Shown piece after piece: positions 35,466 through 47,005 of a stretch of 64,000 nucleotides of DNA (positions are counted from its first letter, which is position 1; each line of letters starts with the position of its first letter). The notes beneath the pieces are model-generated. The model was not told the DNA's origin. It saw only the letters and a list, made by a program, of their open reading frames with translations, and did not search any database. Location of the stretch: NCBI RefSeq assembly GCF_019279795.1, contig NC_056725.1, positions 1,750,272,916 through 1,750,336,915 of the forward strand, written 5' to 3'. This stretch comes from Protopterus annectens. Taxonomy: Eukaryota; Chordata; Ceratodontiformes; Protopteridae. The position numbers and the translations under genes are program-made.

Positions 35466-37681
35466 TAGGATGACTCTCTAAGCTTTGTTGTCACTAGCTG
35501 ATATTACAGTGCTTACTTTACACTGGGCTTTGCAGGTACTTGACTGCTATGACTTGAATAATGATTTTGAGTTCCTCAGAATAAGATAATTTAGTAATAG
35601 TATGTACCGAGGCTGGCATAGGTAAATGATTCCCACAGAACGTGTTTGTGAGGGTGTGGCCTTGAATTTTGCTAGGTACTTATATCTCTCACCAGTAGAC
35701 ATGGCAAGGTAGGTAACCGATCATTATCTCTGAACATCAGGTAATTCTTACACTGTCTGAGTATACCAAGGGCTTTGAGGCTGATAACAGAAGACAGACG
35801 ATGTGGCATATGTCTGTCCAAGGGTGTGAGGTGTGTCAGGGAAGAATAAGAGAATGTAATCCTGCATCAACTCATACATTAATGTATCAGTTCAAAATAA
35901 TTAGTAGATGCAGATTAATTAAGGTCTGAGCACTAAGTTAACAGTTTGCAGTGAATATTCTAGTCTTGCCAAGCTTTAAGATCAGTTTTGTGTATGTGAA
36001 GAGAATGTAATAGTATTTCAGCTAAGAAATTAATCTGAGCATAACAGTAAATGTAGATAAGAAATTAGGTTCGAGTACCTAAATCAGGTAGACAGTAAAT
36101 ACTTTGGTTTAATCTGACTTTGAGTCTAATCTCACTGTGAGATTGGCTTTAGATATACAACAATGTGCTGCTACTTAATTTTGAAATTTATACAGCTTTA
36201 ACGAGAAGATGGAGTTAACTAAGTTTTCTAAGAGCAAATTTGAAACTGAAAGTGCCTGCACCTGTTGAATATGGCATTGCCCTCAGTGGGCACAGCACCA
36301 CCCACCCACTATTAAAATGGAGAAGTAAAAGAACCAATAAGAAAACAGTAAGCACTCCAGCCAGTAATGTCCTCCCCTGAGAAACAGCAAATGGTTATTC
36401 CCTGGTATTACTACTTTCAGCAAATTTACATCCTAACCAGAAAAACAACTAAAACTGTAATTTAATGTAAGATTGAATTAAAAGTGGAAAAATTAGTGAA
36501 AAGTCACAGGAAATGCTCTTTGTTTAGAAAAATGTGGATACTATCTAATGAAATAACACTCAATGTAACAAAACAGAGGATTTATTAATCACACAAAGAG
36601 ACAGGCTACTGTAAAATGTACAGAATAATTGATTTTTTACCAAAACTGTAATTTAATGTAAAAAAGTGATAAAACGTATAAAATCACACAGAGAATACTT
36701 TAATTAACTAGGGGAAGATGCAATCTGAACAGCCACGTGACTGTTTGAGATACCAAGCTAGCAAGTTAATCAAAGCAAACTTTAAAAAAATTATTAAATG
36801 TGGTAAAATAATTAATAAAATAGGCATGCTCGTTCACAAAGACATAAGGAACATGTTAGAGAATGCAGTCCGTATTTGTGATATACTGACAAGGATGATA
36901 ACCTAATATACCTACGAACTAAGATACTTTACTATGTCAGTTTAACATCAGTGATTTAGATGATTTAGATGCAGAATGAAATTCCGTTTTCTTTATGTGT
37001 AACATCATAGCTAAATGTTAAAATACATTTTAAGATGCAATGTTCACAAAAACACTTCAATTGTATCTTAGCTGTTGAAATAAAATGGTCCATTTGTCAT
37101 TGCATGGGTTTTTGATGGTGAGATAAGGACCAGATGTCCAGCATAGTTTTATGCTAATGCCTGTTGGATGACTTATTAGTTACCCAGCAGCTATATAATC
37201 TTAACCTTCAGTAAAACTGTTTTCTTCCCATTTCATACATTCCCAAATGTCCACACTGTTTTGAATATGTTGCCCATCCAGAAAGGCATATCAACATATT
37301 CATAATCTACTACGTGAAATATATTGCATTACACCTTGCCCTTTGTAATGCCCTCTGCCAACACATTATCACATGTAATTACATGTCAGTTTTTTTCTTT
37401 TTCTGAAAAGATGCTACCTTTGCATTTGTATTGTCTCACTTGATGTACTGGAATTTCAGTACACCTCCCATCATGCCTCATACTTCTTGGATGTGACAGT
37501 CTGTTAGCCTTCCTTTGTGTGGTTGCATGTATATTTACTATGTATTGCTCTACAGACTGGACACATACACACACAGAAAGAAATATTTAATGTGCTTAAC
37601 TTTTTTTACTATATATTTTAAATGTTATTTGTTCTTTTTATTTATTTTCCATTTATGACTCTGTAGGCTTCTTGAACCAGG

Positions 37682-37732
37682 TGAGAGAGAGAGAGAGAGA
37701 GAGAGATACATAGATAGATAGATAGATAGACT

Positions 37733-37786
<54 letters not shown>

Positions 37787-37797
37787 CAGATTGATAG
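37682..37797. repeat. (GA)n followed by (GATA)n microsatellite
   Basis: A short GA run (37682-37706) passes into about 90 bases of GATA units with a few substitutions. Confidence 0.95.
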
Positions 37798-38344
37798 AAT
37801 TGTATTTCTGTTCATTTAAGAAAGTACTTTTAGCAATTCATAACACAGAACAAACAAGCACTTAGGAGGTCCTACAATTGGATTTCACAATTCATAAGAC
37901 TGGGTAGCCTCCACCCTGTTATACTGAATCTTAACTTGACTTTCCTTATCAAACCTTGTGGTCATTCTAGATGACTTAATTATCATACAGTCTGATCCAT
38001 GCAGTCTCAAATTCTGAGTGACTCCAGGATTAGAGTTAAATTCACATCTTAAAGTTTGCATGTGGACTGATGAGATATTTGAAACATAATATACTAGAAT
38101 GGATACTCACAAAGCATCCAATTTGCTTTGGAGGTCAGTGAATTACACCTTATGCTCAGAGTGGCACAGCCTTTGGGAGATGCATCTGTAGTGCATGTCA
38201 CAAAGACTTCTACAGTCTATGTGAGAAGTTTTCAAGAGATGAAGTACTGAGTACTATAAACAAATAAGAAAACTTTCAGACCATGATCATTGCAGCACCC
38301 CATCCTGAACAAATGAACAGCTGGCATTTAAGAGGGAGGAAGCA

Positions 38345-38450
38345 TTCACAAATATTTATTTATCTATTTTATTTGACATTTGTTAACTGGGAATGTCTGG
38401 CTGAGCAAGAGCCCATTTTCAGGGGGGAAAGCCCCGTACAGAAAAATTAC
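38345..38450 (-). mobile_element. Solo L2-like LINE 3' end
   Basis: Reverse-complemented, this gives 'gctttcccccctgaaaatgggctc...ttcccagttaacaaatgtcaaataaaatagataaataaat'. That is the same architecture as the 3' ends at 11.1 kb and 62.5 kb: a CCCC...CCTGAAAATGG hairpin region, AGTTAACAAATG and an AAATA-rich tail. Only the tail was inserted. Confidence 0.65.
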
Positions 38451-39393
38451 ATACAGGGTTACAAAACAGTTGCAAACGAGTAACAGTGAATACAGAAGAA
38501 TTATTAAATACATAGCCTACATCTTAGAAGTTAGATTACATACAAAATACAAGTCAGCAGAGATGTGAAGTTTAATATAAGGTGAATCTAAGTAAGTAGG
38601 GATGAAGAGATTCAAAATTCCACTCTCTCAGGCCTCTATGGTTTTAAAACACTACTCATAAATATTAATGAGAAATCAAGTAATGCATTCTGACAGAGAA
38701 TTCATGAACAAACAACCCAGGACATTTATTAACTGTGTACCATAATTAGCACAATTACCAAATGCCTCCAACCTTCAAACTTTCCTTAAAAGCTCTATTC
38801 TCAAAGATTATCTGGTTTTTGTCCTTCCAGGCATTGATGTGCTTAAATTCCTACTGACTGCCACAAGCAAAGTTCTCACTCTGCAGGAAGCCACTGAGGT
38901 TCTTCTGTTTAATGGAACCTTCCATGGTCAAGCCACTGCATTAATAATGAATCAAAGACAGCTCTAATATGTCAAGTATATGACCCTTCCATGGTGAAGC
39001 CACTGCAATAATAATAGATCAAAGAGTAACCAGCTGTAATATGCCAGATATATGACAAGTGAGTTTGTGACAAATTATTCTCTATGTACAACAGTCATCA
39101 CATTCCCCACCAAACCTTCTTCACCTGGCCTTCACTGTTTGCTATTAAATCCAGGTTTTGATTATTTCAAGTGATGTTCACTTTTAATCCACTGCATGAA
39201 AAAACATGCATGTGTTGATATGGCCTCTTGAAATGGTATAACAGAGTTCACTAACATCCTCTAACTGATGCCTGATACACATACCTTGCACAATACAGCT
39301 ATGTTACATGTGGACTTCACTTCCACCAGCTATAACATACTGTAGTACTGATGCTAGAAGTAAAGTACCTCTCAAAATGTCACCTGCTTTCAC
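38451..39393. other. Intronic sequence with a local duplication
   Basis: No gene is recognised. 'gaaccttccatggtcaagccactgcattaataat' near 38917 repeats near 38986 with few changes, a small local duplication. Confidence 0.5.
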
Positions 39394-39485
39394 TACACTA
39401 CACTTTGGTACTTTTGCATAGAGAAAAACAGATCTTGTACTCACTTTCCTCACTTGTCTACAGGAAAATAGTTCTCTATTCAGGC

Positions 39486-40466
39486 ATGTCCAAGGGTCAG
39501 CTCCCAGTGTTCTCTCCTGTCTATCTGATGAATCTGGGCATCTTGGGGCAATGTAGAAATTGCCTCATGTACACAGACAACCCTCTCCTCCTACCACCCA
39601 ACACTACAACCTGTGAGAGATGCACTTATCTAGCCAAACTGGAGGTAAAGCTCTCTCCAATCAAGACTGAACTTGACAGTCAAGAGGAGAAGGTAAACAC
39701 TTGCACCACACCACACTCATCATATAGTCTCACTAAATGTACACCACCAAAATTCACACATAGAAACACAAAAACATTCACGGAGGATCTCAATAATAAT
39801 CTGCTCAAGCAACAGAGACCTCCAAAGCAGAAATGCAAGCAACCTCCACCCCCCAACACAACCCAAATGACACATAGCCCACAGACTCAGTGTGCCACTC
39901 AACCACAGCCCATAAGGCAAAACAACGTACCCAACACACTAGTCATAGGTGACTCTATAGTCAGGCACACTGATGTCCCACTCACCAGGCTAAACAAGGA
40001 GAAGGTTACTGTCAGCTGCTTGGTGGGTGCCAGGATCCGCCATATAACCCACGCACTCAGGTCACTCTACAACAAGTACAAATATGACTCTGTCATTGTC
40101 CATGTTGGTGTGAATGACCTGAGATGTACCTCCCTGGACTACATGAAAAGAGACATGGAAGAGCTCTCTGATCTTGTAGCCCAGGCAGGTATGACCCTAG
40201 CCCTGAGTAGCATTCTGCCATCACCCAGAATGATGCCGCAGTACAAGGACAAAATGATTGACTTCAACAATAGTCTAAGCTTCTGGTGCCATTCTAAACA
40301 GATCCAGTATATGTCTGCCTGGGGTGACATGGTCGACAGACCACAATGCTTTGCCAGAGATGTCCTGCACCTATCACCCCTGGGATTCCGGATACTGGCT
40401 AAGGATCTTGCTGCCCCTATAGTGCCTTTTGTAGGCAAGGTTCAAATGACAAATTTACCACAGTAA
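39486..40466 (+). CDS. CR1-like ORF1 with SGNH-esterase-like domain, intact frame
   Basis: I start this at the ATG at 39486 (MSKGQLPVFS), which aligns with the copy A start, although the frame is open upstream. The 326-residue product has an N-terminal cysteine-containing region (CRNC, CERC; residues ~25-45), then a low-complexity Q/P/K-rich linker. An SGNH-hydrolase-like domain follows, with block I VIGDSIVRHTD (Ser), VHVGVNDLR (Asn) and DVLHLSPLGFR (Asp and His). Esterase-like ORF1 proteins of CR1/L2 LINEs are thought to help RNP formation or membrane/lipid interaction. Unlike in copy A, no frameshift is present. Confidence 0.75.
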   Translation: MSKGQLPVFSPVYLMNLGILGQCRNCLMYTDNPLLLPPNTTTCERCTYLAKLEVKLSPIKTELDSQEEKVNTCTTPHSSYSLTKCTPPKFTHRNTKTFTEDLNNNLLKQQRPPKQKCKQPPPPNTTQMTHSPQTQCATQPQPIRQNNVPNTLVIGDSIVRHTDVPLTRLNKEKVTVSCLVGARIRHITHALRSLYNKYKYDSVIVHVGVNDLRCTSLDYMKRDMEELSDLVAQAGMTLALSSILPSPRMMPQYKDKMIDFNNSLSFWCHSKQIQYMSAWGDMVDRPQCFARDVLHLSPLGFRILAKDLAAPIVPFVGKVQMTNLPQ

Positions 40467-40492
40467 CAGGAACAGGCAAGCAAAAACTGAGG

Positions 40493-43285
40493 GTGATGCT
40501 ATTCAATGCTAGAAGTCTAAATCTCAAAATGCACTCACTCGAGGCACTACTTAAAATGGAGAACATCGATATCTGTGCAGTGATGGAGACCTGGTTCAAG
40601 GCTCCAGAGAGCACCACTGTACTACCAGGCTATAACTCATACCACACTTTTCGGCCATGTAACCTGGACTGGAACACCAAAGGTGGAGGTGTGTCCATAT
40701 TCATTAAGGATATCCACACCTCCAGGCTAGTTGCTCAGCATAATGCAGCAGAGGTTATCCAAGTGCAACTATGGGCAAAACTGCAATCCAAATTGTAGCT
40801 TGCTACAGATCACCCACCATGCCCCAGGATTCCCACTCCTCTTTTCTTGATGTATTGGAAAATATTAGGGTTCAACCAAACACCCTAATAATGGGCGATT
40901 TCAACTACCCCACCATTAACTGGGAAAACTACTCATGTACCAATTCCTTCGCTCAATGCTTTCTGGAATTCATAAACTCCAGTGCCCTGGAACAACTTAT
41001 CCACACCCCCACCAGGGGCAACAATATCCTAGATCTAGTCATTACCAACATGAGTGACCAGTGTTCCACACCTGAAGTCAATGCCTCATTGGTCCGATCC
41101 GACCATAAGCTAATTACCCTAGATATCTACATCCTACCCCCACCCCCCATTAAGGAAACCATGGTAAAACATTTCTCCAAAGCCAACTTCATGCTTCTTA
41201 AGACAGAAGTGGTGAACTTCATGACACCCATGCAGATGGACAATACAGTTACGACTACTGAATCCTACACAATTGCACATTATAAGCACTTACATGAGTG
41301 CATGGATCATGCTATCCCAAACAGAACCAAGACGCTGTCCTCCAAAAAAAGGAAACCAACCTGTTGGTGCCATAAACAAACTGTACAACAGAAGGAAGAA
41401 ACTGTTGCAAAAGAGAGTAAAATCCCATGAGTGGAGGAGCTCCCTGGTCAGCCTCAGTAAGAAGCTGCGATCCCTGATAAAATCCTCCAAAGCTAGTTAT
41501 AAAAACAAAATCGCCACTGATTCTAAAGACAACCACAAAGCATTTTATAGCTATGTCAAGAATCTCAATGGCAACACTCAGATCTGCTCTGAGTTACAGC
41601 ACAATGGCACTAAATATACAGACCCAACTGATATTGCCAACATCCTGACTGATAGGTTCAGTACTAACTTTACCCCCCTCTCACCCCCTAAAGAGCCCAT
41701 CTCTATACTGGAAGAATGCAAAGTTCCTGTAATCATGGCTGCACAGGTAAAAACCACACTCTCCAAAGCCAAGAACACAGCATCCATGGGACCAGACAAC
41801 ATCCCAGGCAGCATTCTACATGAACTACAGAACGAACTGGCACCCCACCTAAGTACCATGTTCAATCATAGCCTCACATCAGGCTTTTTGCCTGCTGAAT
41901 GGTGCACAGTGACGGTTATCCCACTCCAAAAGGGGGGAGTCACCACGGACCCTGGGAACTACCGCCCCATTTGCCTGACGAGCCTGGTCTGCAAGGCCAT
42001 GGAATGTATCATCATGGAACTTATAAATAAAGACATTGGTAATCTCCAAACTCTGGACCCCACCCAGTTCGGGTTTGTAAAAGGCAGATCATGTCTTCTA
42101 AACTTGATAGACTTCTTTGAAGCAGTCACCAAAGCCATAGACAAGGGTAAGGTGGTGCACACAGCCTATCTAGATCTTGCCAAGGCTTTTGATACCATCG
42201 TCCACTCTGGAATTATAGATAAACTCACTAAACTAGGTATAAATCTCTATGTCACAAGATGGATTGCCAACTGACTCACTGACAGAACCCACAGTGTGAA
42301 AGTAGCAGACTCCAAATCCGACTTCAGACCAGTGACAAGTGGAGTACCACAGGGTACAGTCCTGGGTCCTCTCCTGTTTGGTATCTTCTTCTCTGAAATA
42401 CAGGCTAACACAGAAGGTCTTTGGCTAATGAAGTTCGCAGATGACTGCAAACTAGGAGCCATAATCGAAACTCCTAACGATGTGGACATCCTACAAAAGG
42501 GCCTCACTGAGACAGATGCCTGGTGTCAAAGCCATGGCCTCAAGCTCAATGCCAAAAAGTGCATTGTCATCCCCTTTGGTAAAAACTCTGTACCCATGAA
42601 CTACAACATAGGCGATAGTATGCTTAACACTGAAAGAGTGATAAGAGACCTTGGGACACAAGTGGACAGTAGTCTCTCCTTTGATAATCACATCGCCACA
42701 GTAGTCAGGAAATCCTTCTAAGTGGCACACCTCATCACAAAAGGTTTCTCATCCAGAAAAAAAGAGGTCATTGTTCCCCACTACTCATCACTCATTAGAC
42801 CTATTATAGAGTACAACACCCCTTTTGGTATGCACCTCACAAGATATCTACAACAACTGGAAAGGCCGCAGAAATACCTCACAAAGAGGATTACCAGTCT
42901 CAAACAGATGCCCTACGCAGACCGTCTCAAAAAACTCCAGCTTTACTCCGTCGCATATCACCTACTCAGAGGTGATCTCTGCCTAACATACAAAGCTATG
43001 TCAAACCTAGAGCTGTTGGACATGCTCCACTTAAAGAAATCCCAATCCCTCTGAGCTACATGCTTTAGGGAACTAAACCCTGTCACCACAATAAACAGAA
43101 CAAGCCCGAGGGATAGATTCCTGTCCCAGAGACTTCCCATACTCTGGAATAAACTACCTATCTATATCAAACAAACCTCCTCATTAGCACTCTCCAATAA
43201 AAATCTTGATGATTGGATGGGAAATAGGAAATTCACCCTGGGGAACACCTCTGTGGCTCTGCTCGACAGTGGCACAGGAAAATAA
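40493..43285 (+). pseudogene. CR1-like ORF2 (endonuclease-RT), copy B, interrupted
   Basis: The endonuclease starts with MMLFNARSLNLKMHS and contains METWFKAPES and, after a frameshift near 40785, VACYRSPTMPQ and MGDFNYPTINWE. After a second shift near 41380-41430 the RT follows, with NYRPICLTSLVCKAME, the catalytic AYLDLAKAFDTIVH, a TGA stop at 42272-42274, SGVPQGTVLGPLLFG and the catalytic LMKFADDCKLG. Further stops occur at 42719-42721 (KSF, stop, VAHL) and near 43054. The C-terminus near 43130-43160 reads FLSQRLPILWNKLP. At least five lesions make this copy inactive for ORF2. Confidence 0.85.
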
Positions 43286-43380
43286 TTTTCTTGGGTGGCA
43301 AAAGCCAGGGTACCTTTTTGGCAGGGCTTGTATAGGCCCCAGGGCCGATAGCCTAGTACCTACCTATGAACCTATGAACT

Positions 43381-44506
43381 CCATGTGTGACATCACCTAA
43401 TAACTGTCTGCAAAACTACATGACTACCGACCTCTCCTACTTCATAAACACATATATAATTCATGTGAAAAAAGTCCATATTTTACTGTCTGATAAAGTT
43501 ATTTAATGCAATTCTCCATTCTATTTTCAATACTCATATTTTCTTAGGAAATTCATTCTAAGGTATTGTCTGTTTCACAGAGGGAAGTGATTACCTTGTA
43601 AACTGTTTTTTTCCCCAAAGAACTGATGTGCAGTACTATTATTTGTTAATATTTAATAACTAAAGAAAATTAAACGAATGTGTACTTGTTCTTGGACAAA
43701 TGTTTTTTATTTATCCACCACTAAATGTTTTTATGGTTTGTTTTTTTTTTTTTTTTTTAGCACAAGGACACTTTTCTCCCAAAGCCTTCTATGTATTATA
43801 CCTAGTATACACAACACAGTTAACAATTGCATCTGTACTTATGGAATCCTTATAGTTCATAAATAGCATATATGAAAGACAATATATCCAACATTATTTT
43901 TTTCAGATTGTATACTGTCAAGGTTTAACGAACAAAATGCAAAATCTTGCAACTAATTTTGTTACATGTAAATTGCCCTGGACTAAATTCATCCTTTAAA
44001 GTAATGTAGTTCTCTTGCAGTTTAATTATTTTGTAAACTGTTTGGTATTACATCATTTACCTTAGGTAAAGGAACACAAAGTCAGTCAATAAGTTTGACT
44101 TGAACAGGGTGTCGTAACACTTTAAAGATAGGCATCCCCCCATCTTAACATCAAGCACATTAATGCAACAATTGAAGTAAAATTAGAAATGAAGCCTTTA
44201 CAAAGCAATCAAATTTGTACTTTATTCTTACAGTACAGTATCATGATCCCCCACCGAAACTGAAGCCACATTTTTTGTGACTTCCTGTCCTCCTCACAGC
44301 TGCTCATTTCAGTCCTAAATATAATTTTAGCAATTTGAAGAGGAACCACTACATGCTGATAGAAGGAGAAGTGCGTTTTCTGTAAGTCTAATTCACATCA
44401 AAGCATAGTATTAACATTACTGCAGTTGTTTTAATGTTGTTATAAAGAAAGCACGCAGATTTCAGACCATGAAACGTCTTTCTGTGGCTGATTCTTTTGG
44501 TTACAG
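43381..44506. other. Intronic sequence, poly-T tract at 43738-43760
   Basis: No gene or mobile element is recognised. The only low-complexity feature is a T tract of about 22 bases. Confidence 0.5.
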
Positions 44507-44533
44507 TGAACCTAGTGATTATGAGTCCTTAAG
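44507..44533 (+). CDS. Candidate in-frame 27-nt cytohesin microexon
   Basis: The 27 bases are preceded by a pyrimidine-rich acceptor (gattcttttggttacag) and followed by a consensus donor (AAGgtgagt). The upstream cytohesin exon ends with two codon bases (AG). Joining them to this segment gives an open reading EPSDYESLS and leaves AG again for the downstream exon, so inclusion keeps the frame on both sides. It would lengthen the linker between coiled coil and Sec7 domain by nine residues and add a tyrosine in an acidic setting. I know of no described cytohesin microexon at this position. Chance splice-like sequence is the main alternative. Confidence 0.35.
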
Positions 44534-44837
44534 GTGAGTTTGGAACCTTCTAGAGTTGGGTCATTTCATTCTTCTGTAATGATTAGCAGGATATGCCATA
44601 ATACTTATTCCATGCAGATAACACTGCCAATCAATAGTTTATTATTTTATCTATTTGGTAATGCATGGGAACAACATAGTTACGAAGCCATTCTAAAATA
44701 ACATAATAACTAATTATTCATAAAAAATACACAAGTTTTAGTTTATTTTTTTTTACTTTTTCGTAATTGTAATTATAACAATTTTGCTATGTTTGAATGG
44801 AAATATGAAATGATTTTGCTTTTGTTGTTTCTAACAG

Positions 44838-44904
44838 CAAACAGGTTCAGAAAACAAAACAGGTAGCATGTGGGAAGAAAAAATTCAACATGGATCCCCA
44901 GAAG
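44838..44904 (+). CDS. CYTH4: Cytohesin coding exon (lead into Sec7 domain)
   Basis: This 67-nt exon completes the serine codon left by the 65-nt exon (AG+C) and encodes KQVQKTKQVACGKKKFNMDP, then QK. The KKFNMDP-x-K block is a hallmark immediately before the cytohesin Sec7 catalytic domain. The acceptor is gtttctaacag and the donor AAGgtaagt. The size and both splice phases match the corresponding cytohesin exon. The next expected exon (the start of Sec7, beginning with a GIQ-like sequence) is not found in the remaining 19 kb. That intron must therefore be longer than 19 kb, or the exon is beyond recognition. Confidence 0.92.
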
Positions 44905-46586
44905 GTAAGTGTTGCCATGACCATTTCTGGTGTGATAGTAGTTGAATATATGGGACCTGATGAATGATTCTTTGTGACAATGTACTCTTATTTAGTGATA
45001 TATTGGTCAGAGATATTATATGAAACTAAATAGATAAGCTTATTTTATACACTATCATGCTCAGCATAAATTCACTCCTGCATAACTTCCTCAAAATGAA
45101 ATGTGAAAGAAAACCAGTTACCACTTTTTAGCATATGATTTAAACTGAAGTGGTGCTGACTCAGGATATTGTGAACATGCAATGATTGTACTTAATTATG
45201 GTCCCAGTGGGGCATTGCTGGTCAGCCTCTGTTTGAATCATAGAGTCAGTGATGATGTTTGAACATTCCATTCATTGTTAGCTAAAGGAACTTCATGGTT
45301 GCATGCAAGTAATTAACCAACTCTCATCCTGGTAATGCATGATGCCATAATTAAATGCTGATGTTAAAGATAACCATTAGATATGTATCTTTTGACTGCT
45401 TCTCAGCAAAGTAAATCCAATATAAGATAATTGTTGCAAAGTCTAATGATTTTAAAGATGCCATTTAGCACCACTCAGTGGATGTCTACTAAAAGGAAAA
45501 ATACACCTACACTGATGATACGACTATATAATCAGTGTAACAAAACATTATATAGTAATCCTGAAATGCCTATACCCAGCATTAATTAAGCATGTTTAAG
45601 GCCATTTTGTAGTATATTGTACTAAAAATGCACAGTTTTCAAATTTTCAGCAGAGCTAAGCAAGCTGGCAAAATTCGAAGTTCAGCACTGCCACTTTGAA
45701 AAGCCTTGTCTTTTTCACAATAAGTAATACTTTGAACAATGGGTTGTAAAGAAAATATTTTAGGTGCCGTATCAGCCAAATCCAGTTATGCCAGAAAAAT
45801 CCAAATCCAGCGACAGTACTTTAGCTATGCAGAAAAGCAATCCATGTTAATAGTTCTCTTTTAAGGCTTTATATTCACCCCACAGGTTGTTTGTACCTGT
45901 AGTTTATTTGAAACTATATGATGGTTGATAGCTGGCAAAACACTTCAATTTGATTTTATACATACACACATATATATAACATATTGTTCCCTGGTTTTGA
46001 ATGCGTGTGAAATTATTTGTGTCATAAATGAAATTCAGATAGATAGGCTTGTTTGTTTCAAAGTATTTGAGTACATTCCTTAAACTTTAGTTTATCAGAA
46101 ACTGCTTACTGAAAATCATTGTGGATAATGGAAACCTCTATAAGAGTTTCTCAATTTCCTTCTACTGAAGCATCCTCGGGGCTGATTCTTTTAAGTGGGG
46201 TGCAGACATAAAAACCTTGGCAGTAGGAGAGTCTGAGTATATTGTATTTGGCCATCTTGATTTGGACCATATCATTCTTTCTGTCTGATTTGCTGACAGC
46301 TGCATAACTTGATCAATTTAATCATTGCTTTAGTTTTGAGTTTCCTGTCCAGTTTTGTTAGACTTAAGCATAGCTAAGGATTGCTTATTCTATGACAGAT
46401 TTTGAGTAGCTCCCATTCCTGACAATACTTTAGCCACCGTAATCAATGTACATGATGCATTAATTACAAGGAAGGTATTTAGTTTTACAATATAAGGACA
46501 GAATGAATTAATGTTACATTCCTACAAGTACAAGTACAAGGTTACTACTTAAGGATGGGTCTTTCCCACAATCTAAGGTGAGAAAA
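44905..46586 (+). other. Cytohesin intron, unique-looking sequence
   Basis: No open frame or repeat family is recognised between the exon and the DIRS element. Confidence 0.5.
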
Positions 46587-46627
46587 GTACAGTTTTGTAC
46601 CTACTATAAATGCAGATGTTCGAGGAT

Positions 46628-46788
46628 CTCCATTGCTGCAGTCCTGACATAAGGGTATTCCGCTGCCCACCATCGGCCCGAATGCCAAAGGGCTAGAACC
46701 GGCGTCGGTCATCGGCGCTCGAGACTGACATCAGTACATGCCAGTACAAATGCGCATGACCGACGCCATAACCTCAGTCTTTCTTGCC
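46628..46788 (+). repeat. DIRS left inverted terminal repeat
   Basis: From 'ctccattgctgcag' to 'cagtctttcttgcc' this is the reverse complement of 51821-51982, with only a few mismatches (for example aatgcc against aatacc). It contains the palindromic wording 'accggcgtcggtcatcggcgc' and 'atgaccgacgccat'. Confidence 0.9.
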
Positions 46789-46869
46789 TCAGACATCAGA
46801 ATGCAAAAAAAAAACACCACCCAAACCTCAACCTAAAAAGAAAAAGGGGAAGGAGGGAGGGAAAATTGG

Positions 46870-46967
46870 ACTGCAGCAATGGAGATCCTCGAACATCTAC
46901 ATTTATGGTAGGTACAAAACTGTACTATGTTCTTCGTCTCCCATTGCTGCAGTCCTGACATAAGGGT
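46870..46967. repeat. DIRS internal complementary region
   Basis: The left half (to about 46925, 'gcagcaatggagatcctcga...ggtaggtacaaaactgtac') is complementary to the element's outer left end (46587-46645). The right half (46926-46967, 'tatgttcttcgtctcccatt...taagggt') is complementary to the outer right end (51950-51993). This is the standard DIRS template for circle formation, and it also defines the element's ends. Confidence 0.88.
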
Positions 46968-47005
46968 AGAATCCCAGAGCAACGGAAAAAAGGGAGGCTG
47001 GTCAA

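Larger units (their letters stand above)
34931..38340. other. Intronic sequence with few recognisable features
   Basis: A SINE-like tail (35350-35465) and GA/GATA microsatellites (37682-37797) are present. No other gene or mobile element is recognised in this part of the cytohesin intron. Confidence 0.45.
39394..43380 (+). mobile_element. Nearly full-length CR1-like LINE, copy B, inside the cytohesin intron
   Basis: The same element as copy A (17-21 kb), in the opposite orientation. It has a 5' UTR, an intact-looking ORF1, an interrupted ORF2 and a 3' end 'gatagcctagtacctacctatgaacctatgaac'. The final 8-bp repeats of CTATGAAC are typical of CR1 termini. By eye the two copies are nearly identical over long stretches. 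It lies in the sense orientation of the host gene. Confidence 0.9.
33028..44837 (+). other. CYTH4: Cytohesin intron of 11.8 kb
   Basis: This intron lies between the 65-nt and 67-nt exons. It contains a foldback element, two CR1-like LINEs (an old one on the - strand and a nearly full-length one on the + strand), microsatellites and a candidate microexon at 44507-44533. Its size contrasts sharply with the 116-bp intron just upstream. Confidence 0.8.

Noticed and set aside
44298..44379. Exon-like segment with cctcctcacag acceptor and gtaagt donor in the cytohesin intron
   Set aside because: In the phase required by the flanking cytohesin exons it contains stop codons, so it cannot be a coding exon of that gene.
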